The position numbers and the translations under genes were made by a program. The notes below the pieces were generated by a model. That model was not told the origin of the DNA, made no database searches, and saw only the letters and a program-made list of their open reading frames with translations. Positions 1-9,029 of a DNA stretch of 45,733 nucleotides are shown piece after piece. Location of the stretch: the NCBI GenBank assembly GCA_028697885.1, contig JAQVER010000020.1, positions 1-45,733 of the forward strand, read 5' to 3'. Source of the stretch: Desulfocapsaceae bacterium. Lineage in GTDB: Bacteria > Desulfobacterota > Desulfobulbia > Desulfobulbales > Desulfocapsaceae. Position 1 is the stretch's first letter, and each line of letters begins with the position of its first letter.

Positions 1-2
1 TT

Positions 3-2735
3 CAACCCAACTGCGTCTATATTATCCCGCCCAATCGCGATCTGGCCTTCCTGAATGGGACACTGCAGTTGTTGGAGCCGGTCCTGCCGCGAGGTCAACA
101 TCTTCCCATTGATTTTTTCTTTCGTTCCCTGGCCCAGGATCAGCATGAACGGGCCATCTGCATCATCCTGTCCGGCACCGGCAGGGATGGCACTCTGGGG
201 GCCAGGGCGGTGAAGGGGGAGGGCGGGATGGTCATGGTTCAGAAGCCTGAATCTGCCGAGTTTGACGGAATGCCATGCAGTGTCATTGCCACCGGCTTGG
301 TGGACTATATCTTACCGGTGGCTGAGATGCCGGCCAAACTGCTTGCCTATGCCACCCAAGCCTATGGGAAAAAAGTCAGACCGATTTCTCGTCAGGTTTC
401 CAGCTCTGAAGATTCATTAAAGAAGATTTTTGTTCTGTTACGCAGCCAGACCGGGCACGACTTCTCTCAGTACAAACATAACACCATTCATCGCCGCATT
501 GAACGGCGTATGGCCGTCCATCAGATTCCTGATTTGGCTGATTATGTCCGTTTTCTCCAGCAGGCCCCGAGCGAGCTGAAGACCCTTTTTTATGAGCTCT
601 TAATCGGAGTCACCAGTTTCTTCCGTGACTCCGATGCCTTTACTGCACTCCAAACGAAGGTTGTCCCCCTCCTTTTTGCCGCTAAACCGTCAGGCTCAAC
701 TCTGCGAGTCTGGGTCTGCGGTTGTTCCACGGGTGAGGAAGCCTATTCCCTGGCCATCCTTTTTTATGAACAGCTGGAGGCGCTGAATTGTCATCTCAAG
801 GTGCAGTTGTTTGCCACTGATATTGATAGCCGGGCCATTGATGTCGCCCGCATCGGGATCTATCCTGCCAGCATCACCATTGATGTCTCGGCCAAACGGC
901 TGGCTCGCTTTTTCATCTTGCAAGCAGACGGCATCACCTATCGTATCAGTAAAACTATCAGGGATATGGTGATTTTTTCTGAACATGACCTGATTAAAGA
1001 CCCGCCATTTTCCAAACTTGACCTGATCACCTGCCGCAATCTGTTAATCTATATGAGTGGAGAGCTGCAGAAAAAACTGCTCCCTTTGTTCCACTATGCC
1101 TTGAATCCGGGGGGCATGCTCTTTCTGGGAACTTCCGAGACCGTGGGCGAGTTCGAAGAGATCTTTACACCGCTGGATCGTCAGTGGAAACTGTATCAAC
1201 GCAAAGATGATGTCCATAGTGTCTACCGTCCAATCCTGAGACGTCTTTTTCAGGCGCTGCCTGAGGCAGGAGGTGCCATGAAGCACTCTGCCCAGACAGT
1301 GGAACAGGGCAAATATCCCTTGCGCGAGCTGACTGAAAGGCTTTTGCTTCAGCGCTACGCGCCTGTGGGAGCATTGGTCAGCGAACGTGGTGAGATCCTC
1401 TATCTGCACGGCCGTACCGGTCGATTTCTGGAACCGCCTCCAGGTGAGGCCAGTTTGAATATCTTGAAGATGGCCCGCGAAGGATTACGCCATGATCTGG
1501 CAACTGCCCTCTACAAGGCCGTAACTCATCAACAGGAAGTCTGCCATCCTGGCCTGCGGGTGAAAACCAACGGTGATTTTACCACTGTCAGCCTGACAGT
1601 CATGCCGGTGGCGTTGGCGTCTTTTGATGATTCCAGAGGCGGCCCGATGGCCAGTGAGCAGACCCTCTATCTGGTTGTCCTCGAAGATGTGCGGGAAATA
1701 AAAGAGGAACTGCCTGAAACAAAAGGCCTTGCTGCTCCGGTCGAAGGCCATGCTCAGGACCTTGCTGATTTTGAAGGGCGAATCGATGCCTTGCGGCAGG
1801 AACTCCGGATCAAAGAGGAATATCTTCAGCGTAATATTGAGGAATTAGATAGTTCCAACGAAGAGATGCAGTCGGTGAATGAGGAACTGCAATCGACCAA
1901 CGAGGAGCTGGAAACCTCCCAGGAGGAGCTGCAATCGGTCAACGAAGAGTTGGCCACGGTCAACAGTGAGCTGCAGACTAAGGTGATTGATCTGTCACGC
2001 GCCAATAATGATATGAATAATCTGCTGGCGGGCACAGATATCGGGATGGTTTTTGTCGATCATCAACTTTATATCCAGCGTTTCACCCCGGCCGTGACCC
2101 AGGTGATTAATCTGATTCTCTCTGATGTGGGGCGACCTCTGGGACATATCGTTACCAATCTTTCCGGCTATGACCGCCTGGTGGCAGATGTGCAGGCGGT
2201 GCTTGACACCCTGGTTCCCAAAGAGATTGAAGTGAAGACTACCAATGACGACTGGTTTCTGCTGCGTATCCGCCCCTATCGCACCTTGGAGAATGTAATT
2301 GAGGGGGCGGTGATCACCTTTGTGAATATCATGGAAATCAAGCAAGCGCGTGAGCTAACCCAGCGCCTGGCCACAATTATCCAGGACTCTAGTGATGCTA
2401 TTTTGTTGCAGGATCTGGACGGACGTATCCTGGCCTGGAATCCGGCGGCACAGAGGATATATGGTTGGAGCGAGGCCGAAGTGCTGACCATGAATATCAG
2501 AGAGCTGGTTCCGGAAGGCTTACGAGAAGAGGAACTGGCCAGAGTACAGCAGTTGATGCGCTCTGAGATCCTGGAACCGTATTGCACTGAACGGATTGCC
2601 AAGAATGGCACTGTCGTCAAGGTAAGGTTGACTGCTACTGCTTTGCTGGATGGAACTGGACAGGTTTATGCCATTACTACGACGGAGCGAAAAATGGTGA
2701 CGGACGAAAGTGTTGGGGATGTCGCCATTTCTTGA
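3..2735 (+). CDS. CheB-CheR fusion protein with PAS domains (5' end outside window)
   Basis: The reading frame is open from base 3, so the N-terminus, including the CheB catalytic Ser and His region, lies outside the window. The first ~120 visible codons are the end of a CheB methylesterase domain (IIPPNRD, then SGTGRDG with its catalytic Asp). A CheR methyltransferase domain follows at about 710-1190 nt, with the SAM-binding motif GCSTGEEAYS, then DLITCRNLLIYM. A long Glu/Gln-rich coiled coil (repeats of NEELQS type, around 1800-1990) leads into two PAS domains. There is no kinase or receiver domain. Such fusions are known to modify or sense through chemoreceptor-like pathways; the actual target is unknown. 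A hairpin terminator follows the stop. Family assignment is firm, role is inferred. Confidence 0.93.
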   Translation, partial: QPNCVYIIPPNRDLAFLNGTLQLLEPVLPRGQHLPIDFFFRSLAQDQHERAICIILSGTGRDGTLGARAVKGEGGMVMVQKPESAEFDGMPCSVIATGLVDYILPVAEMPAKLLAYATQAYGKKVRPISRQVSSSEDSLKKIFVLLRSQTGHDFSQYKHNTIHRRIERRMAVHQIPDLADYVRFLQQAPSELKTLFYELLIGVTSFFRDSDAFTALQTKVVPLLFAAKPSGSTLRVWVCGCSTGEEAYSLAILFYEQLEALNCHLKVQLFATDIDSRAIDVARIGIYPASITIDVSAKRLARFFILQADGITYRISKTIRDMVIFSEHDLIKDPPFSKLDLITCRNLLIYMSGELQKKLLPLFHYALNPGGMLFLGTSETVGEFEEIFTPLDRQWKLYQRKDDVHSVYRPILRRLFQALPEAGGAMKHSAQTVEQGKYPLRELTERLLLQRYAPVGALVSERGEILYLHGRTGRFLEPPPGEASLNILKMAREGLRHDLATALYKAVTHQQEVCHPGLRVKTNGDFTTVSLTVMPVALASFDDSRGGPMASEQTLYLVVLEDVREIKEELPETKGLAAPVEGHAQDLADFEGRIDALRQELRIKEEYLQRNIEELDSSNEEMQSVNEELQSTNEELETSQEELQSVNEELATVNSELQTKVIDLSRANNDMNNLLAGTDIGMVFVDHQLYIQRFTPAVTQVINLILSDVGRPLGHIVTNLSGYDRLVADVQAVLDTLVPKEIEVKTTNDDWFLLRIRPYRTLENVIEGAVITFVNIMEIKQARELTQRLATIIQDSSDAILLQDLDGRILAWNPAAQRIYGWSEAEVLTMNIRELVPEGLREEELARVQQLMRSEILEPYCTERIAKNGTVVKVRLTATALLDGTGQVYAITTTERKMVTDESVGDVAIS

Positions 2736-2851
2736 CAGAGGAGTGTGGTGTGATAGGCTTATAAATAAGAAATAGTTTGCAGGGTTGATTGTAAATATCT
2801 ACCATAAATTCGCGTTCAAACAAAAAAGATATTATTGAACAAAAGGTTATG

Positions 2852-2890
2852 CAGGTAGGTCGGATTTCAACCCGACCTACCTGTTGTTTT
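2852..2890 (+). terminator. Likely intrinsic terminator after the CheB-CheR gene
   Basis: A perfect 12-bp stem (CAGGTAGGTCGG at 2852-2863, complement at 2872-2883) with an 8-nt loop is followed by TTGTTTT. It sits 117 bp after the stop codon. The stem also resembles the hairpin around 7571-7590, so it may be a dispersed palindromic repeat doing double duty. Confidence 0.55.
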
Positions 2891-2904
2891 GGAGAAAAAA
2901 TATT

Positions 2905-2955
2905 CCGCAGAGGCGCTGAGAAAACACTTTTCTCTTCCTCTCAGAGTCTCTGCGG
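2905..2955. repeat. Imperfect palindrome in intergenic region
   Basis: CCGCAGAG (2905-2912) pairs with CTCTGCGG (2948-2955), and CTGAGA (2916-2921) pairs with TCTCAG (2939-2944), giving an interrupted long hairpin. It has no T tract. It looks like a dispersed intergenic palindrome rather than a terminator. Confidence 0.45.
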
Positions 2956-3057
2956 GAGGTCAGCCTTTCATTTGTGAATAGCTGAATGGTTACGTGTGGT
3001 TTTGCTGTCATATCAGTGTGGCAGGGCTAAACTACCTGAACATTAAAAAACATTTTA

Positions 3058-3072
3058 GGGGGGGGGGGGGGG
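3058..3072 (+). repeat. Homopolymeric G15 tract directly upstream of a kinase start codon
   Basis: Fifteen consecutive G residues end 6 bp before the ATG at 3079 and occupy the position where the Shine-Dalgarno sequence should be. Poly-G tracts of this length are known to be unstable by slipped-strand mispairing. A length change here would alter ribosome binding or promoter spacing rather than the reading frame. A sequencing or assembly artefact cannot be excluded. Confidence 0.85.
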
Positions 3073-3078
3073 CAGAGC

Positions 3079-5145
3079 ATGGCGCAACAACCGGGTGAGT
3101 CAGCCCAGGAACTGCGTCAACGGGCAGAAGAAATGCTTCGCCAGTCCGAGGATACCCTCCAGAACGCGCAATCGCCGGAGGCGGCGCAGCAACTGCTCCA
3201 TGAGCTGCGGGTGCATCAAATCGAGCTGGAGATCCAGAATGAGGAGTTGCGTCGCAGCCAACATGATATGGATGTCTTGCGGGCACGTTATTTCGATCTC
3301 TACAATCTTGCTCCGGTGGGTTACATAACCCTTAATGAACAGGGTCGTATTGTAGAGGCCAATCTCACCAGCGCTAATCTCCTTGGCGTGGCAAGGAGCG
3401 AGCTTGTTAAATGGCCGCTCTCCCATTTTATCTTTTCCGAAGATCAGGATCGCTACTACCTCTATTGCAAGCAACTCACTGAGACGGCAGGGAGAACAGA
3501 TGTCTGTGAGTTGCGCATGGTGCGCGCGGACGGTTCCTTCTTCTGGGCAAACCTGCAGGCGATTGGGATTGACGAGGTGCCTGAGTACCGTATCGTGATA
3601 AGTGACTGCACCAGGCAGAAACTGGACGAGATTGAGGTGCGTGCCAGCAAGGAACTCTGGGAAAAAACTTTTAATGCTATGCCGGAAATTATCACCATCC
3701 AGGATAACAAGATGCACATTGTCCGAGCCAATGAGGCAGCTAATCAGTTTTTTCAGGTAGAGCCTGGAGAGCTCAATGGCAAATATTGCTATGAGGTTTT
3801 TAGCGGTACATCCTCTCCCTGCTCAGGCTGTCCTCAGCTGAAGACACTCAAGGATAGAGGGGAACATTTTGCTGTTATTACCCATGAAAATCGGGGTAAG
3901 ACTTTTTATATATCTTCCGCCCTAATCTCTACCGAGAATGGGGACATTCAGTATATCGTCCATGTTGCCAAAGATGTCACTGAGCAGAGAAAAATGGAGG
4001 AGGAGCTTTGTCAGGCTCATAAGATGGAGGCGATGGGCACCCTGGCCGGCGGCATTGCCCATGATTTTAATAATATCCTGGCGGCGATTCTTGGGTTCTC
4101 GGAGTTTGCTATACGTGACCTGCCCGAGGACAGTAAGGCCAGAGAGGATATTGAGCAAGTGATCAGCTCAGGCCAGCGGGCGGTAGAACTCGTCAAGCAG
4201 ATTCTCACCTTCAGCCGCAAGGCAGAGCAGCAACGCCATCCTTTTCAACCTCATGTGATTATCAAAGAGGCCTTGAAGATGTTGCGGTCAATACTTCCTA
4301 CCACCATTGCCATTGAGGAACATATTGATCCGGAAAGTGGTTCCATCTTTGCTGATCCGACCAGTATTCACCAGATTGTGGTGAACCTCTGCACCAATGC
4401 CTATCATGCTATGGACAATGAAAAGGGCACCTTGACGGTAAGCTTATCTCGAAAAGAAATACACAAAGAAGACAGTATTGAAAGTGATGTTGTTCCGGGC
4501 TCCTTTGTTAAGTTGTCCATCCAGGATACAGGCTCCGGCATGGACAAGAAAACAATGGCACGAATTTTTGAACCCTATTTCACGACCAAAGAGACTGGCA
4601 AGGGGAGTGGACTGGGGCTGGCGGTTGTCTACGGAATCGTTAAAACTCTGCATGGCTTTATCAAGGTGGAGAGCGAACCAGGTCAAGGGGCCACGTTTTC
4701 TGTTTATATCCCGGCCCTGGAAGAGGTTGCTGCCATTCCTCCGGAACAAACCGAGCTTAAAGATCTTCCCAGGGGCATAGAGCGGATTCTGGTTGTTGAT
4801 GACGAACCTATTATTGTCAGTCTGAATACAAAGATGTTGGAACGGTTCGGTTATAGGGTAACAGCGACGACAAGCAGTAAAGAGGCCCTTGAAAAGATTC
4901 ATGCTCAGGGAGATGATTTTGATCTGGTCATAACCGATCAAACCATGCCGAATCTGTCCGGTGTGGAGCTGGCTCGGGAAATTTTGAACATAAAGCCTGA
5001 TATGCCGATTATCCTCTGTTCAGGATACAGTTCGGTTGTGACAGAAGATGAGGCCTTGGCCTCAGGGATTAAAAGATATGTCATGAAACCTCTAGATATA
5101 AGAACGCTTGTCAAAATGATAAGGGAAGTACTCGATGAAAATTAG
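3079..5145 (+). CDS. Soluble hybrid histidine kinase (PAS-PAS-HisKA-HATPase-REC)
   Basis: 688 aa with no transmembrane segment, so probably cytoplasmic. The N-terminal ~60 residues form a helix containing HELRVHQIELEIQNEEL. PAS 1 spans about 65-190 and PAS 2 about 195-305; PAS 2 carries YCYEVFSG followed by PCSGCP, a CxxC pair that could bind metal or form a disulfide. HisKA has its phospho-acceptor His328 in GGIAHDFNNIL. HATPase motifs are NLCTNAYHAM, DTGSGM and GSGLGL. The C-terminal receiver domain starts at LVVDDE, with phospho-acceptor Asp620 and the conserved Lys in MKPLD. It is a close paralogue of the next gene, 167 bp downstream. The partner and signal are unknown. The start is fixed by the end of the G15 tract. 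Confidence 0.95.
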   Translation: MAQQPGESAQELRQRAEEMLRQSEDTLQNAQSPEAAQQLLHELRVHQIELEIQNEELRRSQHDMDVLRARYFDLYNLAPVGYITLNEQGRIVEANLTSANLLGVARSELVKWPLSHFIFSEDQDRYYLYCKQLTETAGRTDVCELRMVRADGSFFWANLQAIGIDEVPEYRIVISDCTRQKLDEIEVRASKELWEKTFNAMPEIITIQDNKMHIVRANEAANQFFQVEPGELNGKYCYEVFSGTSSPCSGCPQLKTLKDRGEHFAVITHENRGKTFYISSALISTENGDIQYIVHVAKDVTEQRKMEEELCQAHKMEAMGTLAGGIAHDFNNILAAILGFSEFAIRDLPEDSKAREDIEQVISSGQRAVELVKQILTFSRKAEQQRHPFQPHVIIKEALKMLRSILPTTIAIEEHIDPESGSIFADPTSIHQIVVNLCTNAYHAMDNEKGTLTVSLSRKEIHKEDSIESDVVPGSFVKLSIQDTGSGMDKKTMARIFEPYFTTKETGKGSGLGLAVVYGIVKTLHGFIKVESEPGQGATFSVYIPALEEVAAIPPEQTELKDLPRGIERILVVDDEPIIVSLNTKMLERFGYRVTATTSSKEALEKIHAQGDDFDLVITDQTMPNLSGVELAREILNIKPDMPIILCSGYSSVVTEDEALASGIKRYVMKPLDIRTLVKMIREVLDEN

Positions 5146-5312
5146 GCTCCTTGTTTCTGCAAGTTTGTTTGCCCTGCGGGGCAAGCAGGTGATGCCGGGT
5201 ATGATGTCGTGTATTTATGGTCCATGAGTGTTTTCAGAATGTTATAGAGACCTTTGTGGAAAACAGGCTAAGGCTTAGATTGCAGTGAAGTATACTATCG
5301 ACAGGGTGAATT

Positions 5313-7388
5313 ATGGCACATAAACCCAGTGATTCAGATAAGGAACTTCGTCAAAAGGCTGAAGCAAAGCTTCGAGAAAGCGGGAGGGCAATCGAGGAAA
5401 GAGTGTCAGCCGCAGAGGCGAAACTACTGCTCCATGAATTGCAGGTGCATCAGATTGAGCTGGAGATGCAGAACGAGGAGTTACGCCAAGCCCAGCATAA
5501 ATTGGAAACCTCGCGGACGTGTTACTTTGAACTTTATAATCTGGCCCCGGTGGGCTATCTGACCCTGAATAACAAGGGGCTTATTGTCCGGGCCAATCTT
5601 ACCAGCGCCAATCTGCTAGGCGTTGCCAGAGGCGACCTTATCAACCGGCCACTCTCCCACTTTATTGTCCCCGAAGATCAAGATATCTATTATCTCCATC
5701 GTAAGGAGATCGCTCAGTCGGCAGGACCTCATGTCTGTGAATTGAGAATGGTCCGTGCGGATGGTTCCCTGATCTGGGTGAATCTGCAGGCGATCTCGGC
5801 ACAGGACTTTGATGGTACGCTTGGATGCCGCCTGGTGATGAGTGATTGTACCAGCCAGAAGCTGGCCGAGATCGAAGTGCGCACCATTAAGGAACAATGG
5901 GAAAAAACCTTTGATGCCATTGAAGATGTTGTGACTCTTCATGACCAGAATATGCGGATTATCCGGGCCAATAAGGCGGCAGGTGCTCTGTTCCATCTGG
6001 CCCCGGATGAACTTGTCGGCAGATATTGCTATGAGCTTTTCCGGGGGGCAAACGAACCCTGCTCGGGGTGTCCGGAAATGAGTACTGGGGTGACCCTGAT
6101 GCATCAGCGGGCGAATATTCACCATGAAAATCTGGGAAAAACCTTTGATGTTGCATCGTATCCCCTGGTCGATGCCAGCGGACTGGTTGGTTTTGTCTCA
6201 GTTGCCAGGGATATAACTGATTATCTGCAGATGGAGGATCAACTTAAACAAGCCCGGAAGATGGAGGCCATTGGCACCCTGGCTGGGGGCATTGCCCATG
6301 ATTTCAACAACATTCTGGTTCCGATTCTTGGCTATGCCGAATTGGCTGCGGACAGAATTCCCCCGGATGACCCCATGGCCTCAGATCTGCGCCATATTGT
6401 CAAAGCGGCCCTGCGGGCCAAGGATATGATTGCGCGGATACTCTCCTTTAGTCGTCAGGGCCCCCAGACCAAATATCCATTCCCGCCGCATCTGGTGGTG
6501 CAGGAGGCCCTCAAACTTCTGCAAACCTCTCTGCCCTCTACCATTGAGGTCAAGACAGAGATTGATCCCGATTGCGGTACTATCCTGGCCGATCCAACCC
6601 AGCTCTATCAGATTGTCATGAATCTCTGTACCAATGCCTATCATGCCATGCTGGAGAAGGGAGGTGTACTGAGGGTGAGCCTGGCAGAGGCGAGTATTGA
6701 TGAAGAGAAGAGCAAGGTGCTCGGTTCAGAACTTGTTCCTGGTGAGTATATCGTTCTTGAGGTCAGTGACACCGGAGTCGGTATGGAGCGCAAGATCTTA
6801 GAACGGATTTTTGATCCCTATTTCAGTACCAAATCTGGAAAAGGGGCAGGCAGCGGCCTCGGACTTTCCGTGGTACAGGGAATTGTCAAAGGGTATCAGG
6901 GGCAGATTACCGTACAGAGCGAGCCGGGAAAAGGTACAAGCTTTCAGGTTTATATTCCCTGCGTTGGTGAAGAAGCATCTCCGGAAGGAGCGGTGTTGGC
7001 TTCGAAGCCCACGGGTACAGAAAGCATACTGGTGGTGGATGATGAAGAGGATAATACTGAAATGCTCCAGACGATGCTCACCGGTCTTGGGTATCAGGTC
7101 GTTGTGTTCAACAACAGTCTGGAGGCCCTGACCTTTTTTACTGAAAAATCTACCGCTTTTGATCTGTTGCTGACCGATATGACCATGCCCGGCATGACCG
7201 GCCTTGAACTGAGTGAAAAGGTGCTGGCCATTCGTCCGGACCTGCCGATTATCCTTTGCAGTGGCTTCAGTGAGCTGGTCAACAAGGCTCAGGCTCAGGC
7301 CCGGGCACTGGGCGTTAAGCAGTATCTGGAGAAGCCCGTTACCGTCCGGGATCTGGCCCTGGCAATACGCAAGGCACTGGATGGCTGA
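5313..7388 (+). CDS. Soluble hybrid histidine kinase, tandem paralogue
   Basis: 691 aa with the same architecture as the preceding kinase: N-terminal helix (LQVHQIELEMQNEEL), two PAS domains, HisKA with His329 in GGIAHDFNNIL, HATPase (NLCTNAYHAM, DTGVGM, GSGLGL) and a receiver with Asp622 in a DMTMPG context and Lys in LEKPVT. PAS 2 again has YCYELF followed by PCSGCP, so the Cys pair is conserved between the copies. The two genes are a tandem duplication that has diverged over its whole length. Here the start has an ordinary purine-rich site (AGGGTG) and no G tract. No output domain is encoded, so the receiver probably feeds a phosphorelay or autoregulates. Confidence 0.95.
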   Translation: MAHKPSDSDKELRQKAEAKLRESGRAIEERVSAAEAKLLLHELQVHQIELEMQNEELRQAQHKLETSRTCYFELYNLAPVGYLTLNNKGLIVRANLTSANLLGVARGDLINRPLSHFIVPEDQDIYYLHRKEIAQSAGPHVCELRMVRADGSLIWVNLQAISAQDFDGTLGCRLVMSDCTSQKLAEIEVRTIKEQWEKTFDAIEDVVTLHDQNMRIIRANKAAGALFHLAPDELVGRYCYELFRGANEPCSGCPEMSTGVTLMHQRANIHHENLGKTFDVASYPLVDASGLVGFVSVARDITDYLQMEDQLKQARKMEAIGTLAGGIAHDFNNILVPILGYAELAADRIPPDDPMASDLRHIVKAALRAKDMIARILSFSRQGPQTKYPFPPHLVVQEALKLLQTSLPSTIEVKTEIDPDCGTILADPTQLYQIVMNLCTNAYHAMLEKGGVLRVSLAEASIDEEKSKVLGSELVPGEYIVLEVSDTGVGMERKILERIFDPYFSTKSGKGAGSGLGLSVVQGIVKGYQGQITVQSEPGKGTSFQVYIPCVGEEASPEGAVLASKPTGTESILVVDDEEDNTEMLQTMLTGLGYQVVVFNNSLEALTFFTEKSTAFDLLLTDMTMPGMTGLELSEKVLAIRPDLPIILCSGFSELVNKAQAQARALGVKQYLEKPVTVRDLALAIRKALDG

Positions 7389-7405
7389 AAAAGGAAAGGC
7401 GGCTT

Positions 7406-7532
7406 GATGGCGTCGCAAAAAGTCGCCAACTGCTGCGTTGCCGCACATTGTCGCATCACTGCGGCGTGCTTAACTAGTTCTTATTCCGCGAAATATGCGC
7501 GCCTTGCATTTGACGGTTTTTGCTTAGCCATC
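7406..7532. repeat. MITE-like element with imperfect terminal inverted repeats
   Basis: About 127 bp beginning GATGGCGTCGCAAAAAGTCG and ending with an imperfect complement (TTTTTGCTTAGCCATC). It begins 17 bp after the kinase stop and has no coding capacity. The end sequences resemble a dispersed palindromic family that I associate with Desulfobacterota genomes, but this is recollection and not a search result. A second small palindrome lies at about 7571-7590. Confidence 0.5.
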
Positions 7533-7637
7533 CCCAAGACTTTTTACAAGACAGTCAATTATTGAGAAGAAGGTTGGGTTTCAAACCTGCCCTACTCATT
7601 GTTTGATGATCCTGTTTGTATTTGCAGACTTTTTTCC

Positions 7638-8390
7638 TTACCATTGGCTGCGTCCAATCACCTCACCCCGAGTGGAGAGGGTGATCTGTTCCACCGGAAC
7701 CGTCTTCCCTGCCTGTTCCATGGCCTGTTTGATGATACCGACCATGGAGGAGCAGCAAGGGACCTCCATGATCAGGATGGTCAGGCTGTTGAGATTGCAG
7801 GTGGCGATGATCTCGGCAAACCGCTGGACATAGCTCTGGGCATCGTCAAATTTGGGACAGCCCATCATCACTACCTTGCCGGTTAAAAAGTCTGTTTGAA
7901 AATTAGGCGCAGAAATCGCTGTGCAGTCGGCAGCAACGAGCAGATCAGCATGCTGCAGGAACGGGGCCGAAGGTGGAACCAGACGAATCTGGACCGGCCA
8001 GTGACTGAGGGCGGAAGTGCCGCCGGTAACGGCCAAGGTTGGTTTATTGGCTGATTGACAGGGTGTCTGGGGGGCAAAGGTCTGGAGTCTGGCCGATGGA
8101 CAGCCGGAGGGGGTGGGGCTGATCTTCGCGCTTTCCTGTTTCTTCTTATTGGCCAGGAATTCTTGCACGGCCTCTTCGCTGAAATCCTCGGCCTCACGTT
8201 CAATGATCTGCAGTGCGCCGGTGGGACAGGAACCAAGGCAGGCGCCCAGGCCGTCGCAGAGCTTGTCGGCCACCAGTCTGGCCTTGCCGTCAATGATCTG
8301 CAGTGATCCTTCCGCACAGTCCGGAACGCAGAGACCGCAGCCGTTGCAGAGCTCTTCGTCTATCAATATAATCTTGCGCATTATTTTCAT
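7638..8390 (-). CDS. Ferredoxin-domain protein with two N-terminal 4Fe-4S motifs
   Basis: 250 aa. The start (MKIMRK) is chosen because GAGG lies 9 nt upstream; a longer frame to 8498 would run through the promoter. Residues ~10-65 contain CNGCGLCVPDC and CDGLGACLGSCP, two ferredoxin-like clusters; the second has CDGLGAC instead of the usual CxxCxxC. The C-terminal ~110 residues (LLVAADCTAIS, VVMMGCPKFDD, VPCCSS) match the Cys-containing domain found behind such ferredoxins in many anaerobes. It is probably a cytoplasmic redox or metal-handling protein. It stands alone with its own FNR-type promoter, which suggests a response to redox or nitrogen-oxide stress. The precise reaction is unknown. 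Confidence 0.9.
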   Translation of the reverse strand: MKIMRKIILIDEELCNGCGLCVPDCAEGSLQIIDGKARLVADKLCDGLGACLGSCPTGALQIIEREAEDFSEEAVQEFLANKKKQESAKISPTPSGCPSARLQTFAPQTPCQSANKPTLAVTGGTSALSHWPVQIRLVPPSAPFLQHADLLVAADCTAISAPNFQTDFLTGKVVMMGCPKFDDAQSYVQRFAEIIATCNLNSLTILIMEVPCCSSMVGIIKQAMEQAGKTVPVEQITLSTRGEVIGRSQW

Positions 8391-8457
8391 TTTGATATCC
8401 TCATGGGAAAAGGTTGTAGAATAATCAGCTCTATGTGATCCTGCTTTATATGATCCC

Positions 8458-8498
8458 ATTATAGCAGAAATAATCACTGTCACCTTGACTTGGGTCAA
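8458..8498 (-). promoter_or_regulatory. FNR/HcpR-type operator and promoter for the ferredoxin gene
   Basis: On the minus strand, the perfect palindrome TTGACTTGGGTCAA (8485-8498, written as on the plus strand) is centred 31 bp upstream of a consensus TATAAT (-10, 8463-8458). A transcript starting near 8451 would place the palindrome at about -41, the class II activation position of CRP/FNR-family regulators. The half-sites TTGAC/GTCAA fit the FNR/DNR/HcpR group. Which regulator binds is inferred. Confidence 0.7.
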
Positions 8499-9029
8499 TC
8501 CCTATATAATAAATAACAGCAGTAAGCGGTGCCCAGTTTCAAGAAGAAGACGATAGTGCCCATGCCTGTCAAGGGAGAGGAGGAACCATCTCTTCCGCTC
8601 TTTAGGATTTGGCCTTTTGTGCTGTCTTCTGCCCGGAAGCTGGATCTTATCTGACATTTCTGTTCGTCGACTCACATCTCTGCCTATAGCTTCCTTCGGA
8701 CCCTGCCTTGCCGTAACTCCCTTGCCTTCGGTTGGTAATTCATGCTAAGTTATTTACCTAACATAGAAACACTTACAGGGGGTTCTAACCCCCAGCCCAT
8801 GCCGGGCTCTTCATGGCAGGTACCATCGCCATCGCGATGCAGGCGGTTAGTGGACAGCGTCTACGATTAAATCTACCGGTAGGACTTGACCTGAAATGAT
8901 GTTCCGCAGTTTCCTCGGTCATTGGCGTCCATCGACGTTTTTTTCCTCCACGATTTTTTTCTTTCTGAAAACCGGCGGACAACCGTATATTCTAGTCACT
9001 CCACGTATTTTGAATGCAGAGGTAGAAGA
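8499..9029. other. Non-coding stretch, probably degenerate
   Basis: No supported gene. It contains a perfect hairpin GGGGGTTCTAACCCCC (8778-8793). The surrounding sequence (about 8600-8800) has the look of decayed mobile-element or intron flanks, which I could not identify. The promoter of the downstream kinase operon should lie near the right end, but no clear box is visible. Confidence 0.4.
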
